Source of the DNA: Streptomyces macrolidinus
GTDB taxonomy: Bacteria > Actinomycetota > Actinomycetes > Streptomycetales > Streptomycetaceae
Assembly: GCF_023887685.1 (NCBI RefSeq)
Contig: NZ_JAMWMR010000016.1
Location: 1-64,000 of the forward strand
Direction: 5' to 3'
Length of the DNA stretch: 64,000 nucleotides
A program made the position numbers and the translations under genes. Below the pieces are notes generated by a model that ran no database searches, was not told the DNA's origin, and saw only the letters and a list, made by a program, of their open reading frames with translations. Positions 59,140-64,000 of this stretch are shown piece by piece (the stretch's first letter is position 1; every line of letters starts with the position of its first letter).

Positions 59140-60066
59140 TTAGACCAGATCCTCCGTCCCGGACCTGCGGATGTAGAACGTGACCATGAAGAGGATCGCG
59201 GCCATGAGGATGAAGGAGAGGGCCGCGGCCGTCGGGTAGTCGAGCACCCGCAGGAACTGTGTCTGGATGACGTTGCCGACCATGCGGGTGTCGGTGGAGC
59301 CGAGCAGATCGGCGTTGACGTAGTCGCCCGCGGCCGGGATGAAGGTCAGCAGCGTGCCGGAGACGACGCCCGGCGTCGACAGCGGGAAGGTGACCTTGCG
59401 GAAGGTGGTGAAGGGCCTGGCGTACAGGTCGCCCGCGGCCTCGTGGAGGCGTCCGTCGATGCGCTCCAGCGAGGTGTACAGCGGAAGGATCATGAACGGC
59501 AGGAAGTTGTACGTCAGTCCGCACACCACCGCGAGCGGGGTGGCGAGGACGCGGTCGCCCGAGGTCCAGCCGAGCCAGCTCGTGACGTCCAGGACATGCA
59601 GCGCGTTCAGGGTGGCGACGACGGGGCCGCCGTCCGCGAGGATCGTCTTCCAGGCGAGCGTACGGATCAGGAAGCTGGTGAAGAACGGCGCGATCACCAG
59701 GATCATGATGAGGTTGCGCCAGCGGCCGGCGCGGAACGCGATGAGATACGCGAGCGGGTAGCCGAGCAGCAGGCACAGGACGGTCGCGGCGGCGGCGTAG
59801 AGCACCGAGCGCAGGAACTGCGGCCAGTACTCGGACAGCGCGTCCCAGTAGGTCGCGAAGTGCCAGGTGACCTTGTAGCCCTCCTCCAGGGACCCCGTCT
59901 GCACGGAGGTGGAGGCCTGGTAGATCATCGGCAGCGCGAAGAAGACGACCAGCCACAGGATGCCGGGCAGCAGCAGCCAGTACGGCGTCCAGCGGCCCCG
60001 TCTGCGCGGGGGCTTGTCGGGGCTGGTGGAAGTGAGGGGCGGGGGCGCCTCGGTGACAACGGCCAT
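59140..60066 (-). CDS. potB: spermidine/putrescine ABC transporter permease PotB
   Basis: A 308-residue permease with a proline-rich cytoplasmic start and six helices. The family segments are APFFTSFLIRTLAW, NFLPFMILPLYTSLERID and HEAAGDLYARPFTTFRKVTF, the last being the ATPase-contact loop. ATG 60066 overlaps the potA stop by one base (TGATG). A longer in-frame reading to 60408 lies entirely within potA and is not coding. It pairs with PotC. Confidence 0.93.
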   Translation of the reverse strand: MAVVTEAPPPLTSTSPDKPPRRRGRWTPYWLLLPGILWLVVFFALPMIYQASTSVQTGSLEEGYKVTWHFATYWDALSEYWPQFLRSVLYAAAATVLCLLLGYPLAYLIAFRAGRWRNLIMILVIAPFFTSFLIRTLAWKTILADGGPVVATLNALHVLDVTSWLGWTSGDRVLATPLAVVCGLTYNFLPFMILPLYTSLERIDGRLHEAAGDLYARPFTTFRKVTFPLSTPGVVSGTLLTFIPAAGDYVNADLLGSTDTRMVGNVIQTQFLRVLDYPTAAALSFILMAAILFMVTFYIRRSGTEDLV

Positions 60067-61226
60067 CAGGCGGCCTCCTCCTCGACGGTCTCGATGCCCG
60101 CGTCGATGTCCTGCGCCGCGTCCAGACCGAAGGTGTGGGCCGGGCTCCAGTGCAGCACCACGTCGGCACCGGGCACCAGGCGCGGGTCGCGGTCGACGTT
60201 CTGGACGTAGACGGCGAGCGCGGGGCAGACGGCGCTGTCGACGACGTACTGCGTGGAGACGCCGATGAAGCTGGCCTCGGCGATCGTGCCGCTGACGCGG
60301 TTGCGGCCCGCGGGTATCTCGCCCGCGTCGTCGGCGTGGGTGAGGGATATCTTCTCGGGGCGGATGCCGACGAGCACCGTGCCACCGGCCGTCGTCGGCG
60401 CGGAACATCGCGCCTTGGGCAGCGTGAGCTTGCCGTCACCGGCCTTCAGGACGATCTCGTCACCGCTTCCGGAGTCGACCTCGGCCTTGATCAGGTTGGA
60501 GGTGCCGAGGAAGTTGGCGACGAACGTGGTCTGCGGGTTCTCGTACAGGTCGGTGGGCGCGCCGAGTTGCTCGACGCGTCCGCCGTTCATCACGGCGACC
60601 GTGTCGGCCATGGTCATGGCCTCCTCCTGGTCGTGCGTGACATGGACGAAGGTGATGCCGACCTCGGTCTGGATGCGCTTGAGCTCCAACTGCATCTGGC
60701 GGCGCAGCTTCAGGTCGAGGGCGCCGAGCGGCTCGTCGAGCAGCAGCACCTTGGGGTGGTTGATCAGCGCGCGGGCCACGGCGACGCGCTGCTGCTGGCC
60801 ACCGGAGAGCTGGTGCGGCTTCTTCCGCGCCTGCTCGCCGAGTTGCACCAGGTCGAGCATCTCCTCGACCTGCTTCTTCACCGACTTGATGCCGCGCCTG
60901 CGCAGCCCGAAGGCGACGTTCTCGAAGATGTCGAGGTGCGGGAAGAGGGCGTAGGACTGGAAGACCGTGTTCACCGGCCGCTTGTACGGCGGCAGATGGG
61001 TCACGTCCTGCTCGCCGAGGTGGACGGTGCCGGTCGAGGGCTCCTCCAGACCCGCGATCATGCGCAGGGTGGTGGTCTTGCCGCAGCCCGAGGCGCCGAG
61101 CAGGGCGAAGAAGGAGCCCTGCGGCACGGTCAGGTCGAGCGGGTGCACGGCGCTGAAGGAGCCGTAGGTCTTGCTGATTCCGGCGAGGCGGACGTCGCCG
61201 CTGTTGTCTGTCGTCATCTTCGTCAC
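60066..61226 (-). CDS. potA: spermidine/putrescine ABC transporter ATPase PotA
   Basis: A 386-residue ABC ATPase. Walker A is LLGASGCGKTTTLRM (43-57), the signature LSGGQQQRVAVARAL, Walker B VLLLDEPLGALDLKL and the switch HVTHDQEEA. A C-terminal TOBE domain (VGIRPEKISL) follows. It energises uptake by PotB and PotC. GTG 61226 overlaps the potD stop by four bases; MTTDNSG nine bases later is an alternative start. Confidence 0.94.
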   Translation of the reverse strand: MTKMTTDNSGDVRLAGISKTYGSFSAVHPLDLTVPQGSFFALLGASGCGKTTTLRMIAGLEEPSTGTVHLGEQDVTHLPPYKRPVNTVFQSYALFPHLDIFENVAFGLRRRGIKSVKKQVEEMLDLVQLGEQARKKPHQLSGGQQQRVAVARALINHPKVLLLDEPLGALDLKLRRQMQLELKRIQTEVGITFVHVTHDQEEAMTMADTVAVMNGGRVEQLGAPTDLYENPQTTFVANFLGTSNLIKAEVDSGSGDEIVLKAGDGKLTLPKARCSAPTTAGGTVLVGIRPEKISLTHADDAGEIPAGRNRVSGTIAEASFIGVSTQYVVDSAVCPALAVYVQNVDRDPRLVPGADVVLHWSPAHTFGLDAAQDIDAGIETVEEEAA

Positions 61227-62458
61227 GCCCCTGTGAGCTTTGCGAACTTGCCTTCGTAGGCCGCCTCTTCCTTGTCGCTCAGCGAACGGAAGGAGTGGGA
61301 TTTCGCGGCAACGGCCTTGGTGGGAACGATCAGCGGGTTGTCCGCCGCCGCCTTGTCGATCTTTGCCAGCTCCTCGCGTCCACCGTCGACGGGACAGACG
61401 AAGTTGATGTAGGCGGAGAGCTGGGCGGCCGGCTTCGGCTCGAAGTAGAAGTCGATGAGCCGCTCGGCGTTGGTCTTGTGGCGCGCCTTGTTGGGGATCA
61501 GCAGGTTGTCGGTGCTCGTGATGAGTCCGGCGTCCGGGATGATGTAGTCGACGTCCGGGTTATCGGCCTTGAGCTGGACGACGTCGCCGCCCCAGGCGAT
61601 ACAGGCGGCCAGGTCGCCCTTGGTGAGGTCGGACGTGTAGTCGTTGCCGGTGAAGCGGCGGATCTGACCCTTGTCGACGGCCTTCTGGATACGGGCGAGC
61701 GCCGCGTCGTAGTCGTCGCTGGTGAACCTGGCGGGGTCCTTGCCCATGTCGAGCAGCGTCATGCCCACGCTGTCGCGCATCTCCTGCAGGAAGCCGACGC
61801 GCCCCTTGAGCCCCGGGTTGTCGAGCAGGTCGGAGACCGACTTCACCTCGATGCCGTCGAGCGCCTTCTTGTTGAAGGCGATGACGGTCGAGATGCCCTG
61901 CCAGGGGTAGGAGTAGGCGCGCCCGGGGTCCCAGTCCGGGTCGCGGAACTGGGCGGACAGGTGGGCGAAGGCGTTCGGGAGGTTGGCCGGGTCCAGCTTC
62001 TGGACCCAGCCGAGGCGGATCAGCCGGGCCGCGAGCCAGTCGGTGACGTTGATGAGGTCGCGACCGGTGTCCTGGCCCGCGGCGAGCTGCGGCTTGACCT
62101 TGCCGAAGAACTCGTTGTTGTCGTTGATGTCCTCGGTGTACTTGACGTCGATGCCGGTCCGTGCGGCGAACGCGTCGAGGGTGGGGTGCCTCTTCCCGCT
62201 CTTGTCGATGTCGATGTACTCCGGCCAGTTGGAGAAGTTGACGACCTTCTCCTTCGCCGAGTGGTCCGAGGCGGAGACGCCTCCCTGTGACTTGCCCGCC
62301 GCGGGGATCCCGCAGGCGCTCAGCGCCCCGAGTCCCCCCAGCGCGAATGCGCCGCCCGTGGCGGCTCGCAGCAGCGAGCGGCGGCCGAGGGAGGCCCTGC
62401 CGCCGGACTGGCTGCGTTTCAGGGCCGGGAACAGGCGGTCGGCCTCGTACTGCTCCAT
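61223..62458 (-). CDS. potD: polyamine ABC transporter substrate-binding lipoprotein PotD
   Basis: A 411-residue extracellular binding protein. Its N-terminus has a twin-arginine-like stretch (RASLGRRSLLRAA) and a lipobox with cysteine 49 (ALSAC), so it is probably exported folded and lipid-anchored. The mature part starts VVNFSNWPEYIDID, typical of PotD/PotF, which bind putrescine or spermidine. ATG 62458 has GAAAGGG ahead. It is the second gene of the operon after the aldehyde dehydrogenase. Confidence 0.93.
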   Translation of the reverse strand: MEQYEADRLFPALKRSQSGGRASLGRRSLLRAATGGAFALGGLGALSACGIPAAGKSQGGVSASDHSAKEKVVNFSNWPEYIDIDKSGKRHPTLDAFAARTGIDVKYTEDINDNNEFFGKVKPQLAAGQDTGRDLINVTDWLAARLIRLGWVQKLDPANLPNAFAHLSAQFRDPDWDPGRAYSYPWQGISTVIAFNKKALDGIEVKSVSDLLDNPGLKGRVGFLQEMRDSVGMTLLDMGKDPARFTSDDYDAALARIQKAVDKGQIRRFTGNDYTSDLTKGDLAACIAWGGDVVQLKADNPDVDYIIPDAGLITSTDNLLIPNKARHKTNAERLIDFYFEPKPAAQLSAYINFVCPVDGGREELAKIDKAAADNPLIVPTKAVAAKSHSFRSLSDKEEAAYEGKFAKLTGA

Positions 62459-62480
62459 GCGCGTGGTGCCCTTTCGGGAG

Positions 62481-62503
62481 GTCGGCCGCGGACGGCGGCC
62501 GAC
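62481..62503 (-). terminator. small hairpin between the aldehyde dehydrogenase gene and potD
   Basis: GTCGGCCGC (62481-62489) pairs with GCGGCCGAC (62495-62503), five bases past the stop at 62508. Being short and inside the operon, it may attenuate or protect the upstream message rather than end it. Confidence 0.5.
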
Positions 62504-62507
62504 GTGG

Positions 62508-64000
62508 CTATCGGTCCCCGAAGATCGTGCGGTGCCAGTCCTTCCTGACCACCGCGGTGTTGTCGAACATTACGTGCTTGATCTGGGTGTATTCCTCGAA
62601 CGAGTACGCGGACATGTCCTTGCCGAAGCCGGACGCCCGGTATCCGCCGTGCGGCATCTCGCTGATGATCGGGATGTGGTCGTTGACCCACACACAGCCC
62701 GCCTGGATCTCGCGGGTGGCGCGGCCGGTGCGGTACACGTCTCGGCTCCAGGCGGAGGCGGCCAGGCCGTACGGGGTGTCGTTGGCGAGCCGGATGCCGT
62801 CGTCGTCGGAGTCGAAGGGGAGCACGACCAGGACCGGTCCGAACAGCTCGGACTGGACGATCTCGCTGTCCTGGGCGGCGTCGGCGACGAGGGTGGGCCG
62901 GTAGTAGGCGCCCTCGGCGAGGTCGCCCCCGGGTGCCTCGCCGCCGGTGACCACGCGCGCGTAGGCGCGGGCCCGGTCGACGAATCCGGCGACGCGGTCG
63001 CGCTGGACGTGGGAGATCAGCGGGCCGAGGTCGGTGCCGGGGGCGAAGGGGTCGCCGAGCCGGACGGTCTCCATGAGGGCGGCGGTCCGGGCCACGAACT
63101 CGTCGTAGAGGGGGCGCTGTACGTACGCGCGGGTGGCGGCCGTGCAGTCCTGGCCGGTGTTGATGAGCGCGCCCGCGACCGCGCCGTTGACGGCGGCCTC
63201 CAGGTCGGCGTCGTCGAAGACGACGAAGGGTGCCTTGCCGCCGAGTTCCAGGTGGATCCGCTTGACGGTGGTGGTGGCGATCTCGGCGACGCGCTTGCCG
63301 ACGGCGGTGGAGCCGGTGAAGGAGGTCATGGCCACGTCCGGGTGGCCCACGAGGTGCTCGCCCGCCTCCTTGCCCGTGCCGGTGACGATGTTGATCACGC
63401 CGTCCGGGATGCCCGCCTCGGTGGCGGCCTGGGCGAACAAGAGCGAGGTCAGCGGGGTGAGTTCGGCGGGCTTCAGGACGATCGTGTTGCCCGCGGCGAT
63501 CGCCGGGAGGACCTTCCAGGCGGCCATCTGGAGGGGGTAGTTCCAGGGCGCGATGGAGCCGACCACGCCGATGGGCTCGCGGCGCACGTACGAGGTGTGG
63601 TCGCCGGAGTACTCACCGGCGGACTGCCCCTGGAGATGCCGGGCGGCCCCGGCGAAGAAGGCGGTGTTGTCGATGGTGCCCGGGACGTCGAACTCCCGGG
63701 TCAGCTTGAGCGGCTTGCCGCACTGGAGGGACTCGATCCGGGCGAACTGCTCGGCGCGGTCGGCAAGGACGGCGGCGAAGCGGTGCAGCGCGTCCGAGCG
63801 CTCGCCCGGGGTGGCGGTGGACCAGGCCGGGAAGGCGGCGCGGGCGGCGGCCACGGCACGGTCGACGTCGTCGGCGCCGGCCAACTCGTACCGGTGGACC
63901 TCGGCACCGGTCGAGGGATCGATCACCGCGTGTGTACGGCCCGATGTGCCCTTGGTCAGCCTGCCCGCGATGTACTGGGCGCCGTCCGCGAAACGTTCCT
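62508..64000 (-). CDS. aldehyde dehydrogenase, gamma-aminobutyraldehyde type (5' end outside the window)
   Basis: At least 497 residues are present; the start lies beyond the right edge, since the frame stays open with RFADGAQYIAGRLTKGTSG at the end of the window. Active-site features are LELGGKAPF with the catalytic glutamate, NTGQDCTAATR with the cysteine, and NYPLQMAAWKVLPA. It resembles PuuC/PatD-type enzymes that oxidise gamma-aminobutyraldehyde or its glutamylated form. The operon with pot genes and a glutamylputrescine-oxidase-like gene supports this role. Confidence 0.88.
   Translation of the reverse strand, partial: ERFADGAQYIAGRLTKGTSGRTHAVIDPSTGAEVHRYELAGADDVDRAVAAARAAFPAWSTATPGERSDALHRFAAVLADRAEQFARIESLQCGKPLKLTREFDVPGTIDNTAFFAGAARHLQGQSAGEYSGDHTSYVRREPIGVVGSIAPWNYPLQMAAWKVLPAIAAGNTIVLKPAELTPLTSLLFAQAATEAGIPDGVINIVTGTGKEAGEHLVGHPDVAMTSFTGSTAVGKRVAEIATTTVKRIHLELGGKAPFVVFDDADLEAAVNGAVAGALINTGQDCTAATRAYVQRPLYDEFVARTAALMETVRLGDPFAPGTDLGPLISHVQRDRVAGFVDRARAYARVVTGGEAPGGDLAEGAYYRPTLVADAAQDSEIVQSELFGPVLVVLPFDSDDDGIRLANDTPYGLAASAWSRDVYRTGRATREIQAGCVWVNDHIPIISEMPHGGYRASGFGKDMSAYSFEEYTQIKHVMFDNTAVVRKDWHRTIFGDR

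Overview
The window is a GC-rich actinobacterial chromosome segment, almost certainly Streptomyces or a close relative. Many start codons are GTG or TTG and third codon positions are very GC-rich. The gene order (rnj-dapA-thyX; dapB-M16 protease-pnp-rpsO; rimP-nusA-ylxR-infB-rbfA-truB-ribF; proS; dxr-rseP-ispG; gabT and potABCD) is the conserved core order of Streptomyces chromosomes. At the extreme left edge lies the 5' leader and promoter region of a ribosomal RNA operon reading leftward out of the window.

Layout. 1-11 kb: rrn leader, RNase J, DapA, ThyX, two small membrane proteins, a TPR membrane protein, DapB, an M16 peptidase, PNPase and S15, mostly leftward. 11.4-15 kb: a DUF397 gene and a large proline-rich MinD-type ATPase resembling EspI, standing without an ESX/type VII secretion cluster. 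15-23.6 kb: leftward translation and RNA-maturation genes (rimP, nusA, ylxR, infB, a DUF503 gene, rbfA, truB, ribF). 23.8-25.8 kb: a rightward trio of lipoprotein, ferritin-like DUF4439 protein and a phosphotransferase-fold protein whose catalytic residues are lost. 25.9-29.2 kb: proS and two acetyltransferase genes.

29.2-39.8 kb is the accessory region. It starts with a WhiJ-type locus (XRE regulator, two tandem DUF397 genes, a divergent anti-sigma-like ATPase), followed by a divergent arsR/MFS efflux pair. Then comes a ~6.9 kb segment bracketed by an imperfect ~45-bp direct repeat (32807-32852 and 39736-39780). Inside it are a shortened duplicate of the ATPase 3' end, two regulator or zinc-ribbon remnants, an XRE-cupin regulator, a thioredoxin-reductase-like flavoprotein, a sulfur-detoxification gene set (monooxygenase-rhodanese fusion, metallo-beta-lactamase-rhodanese protein, TauE/SafE exporter) and a broken TPR regulator. 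I infer that this segment was acquired or rearranged and handles reactive sulfur species.

39.9-49.7 kb returns to core genes: ispG, rseP and dxr (isoprenoid precursor and membrane-protease genes), a secreted lamin-tail protein, an acyl-CoA dehydrogenase, two acetyltransferases and an aldehyde dehydrogenase. 49.8-64 kb is largely a polyamine/GABA catabolic neighbourhood. It has a PucR regulator with a GTGATC iteron array upstream, a VirD4/FtsK-like membrane ATPase, gabT, a PAP2 phosphatase, and a tightly coupled leftward operon (aldehyde dehydrogenase, potD, potA, potB, potC, glutamylputrescine-oxidase-like flavoprotein). That operon imports polyamines and converts them toward GABA, GabT removes the amino group, and the aldehyde dehydrogenases finish the route.

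Many gene ends carry strong GC-rich inverted repeats that look like bidirectional terminators, including a perfect 56-bp palindrome at 5291-5346. I saw no tRNA gene, CRISPR array or intact insertion sequence. All homology statements come from reading the sequence and recalled family knowledge; no search was run.
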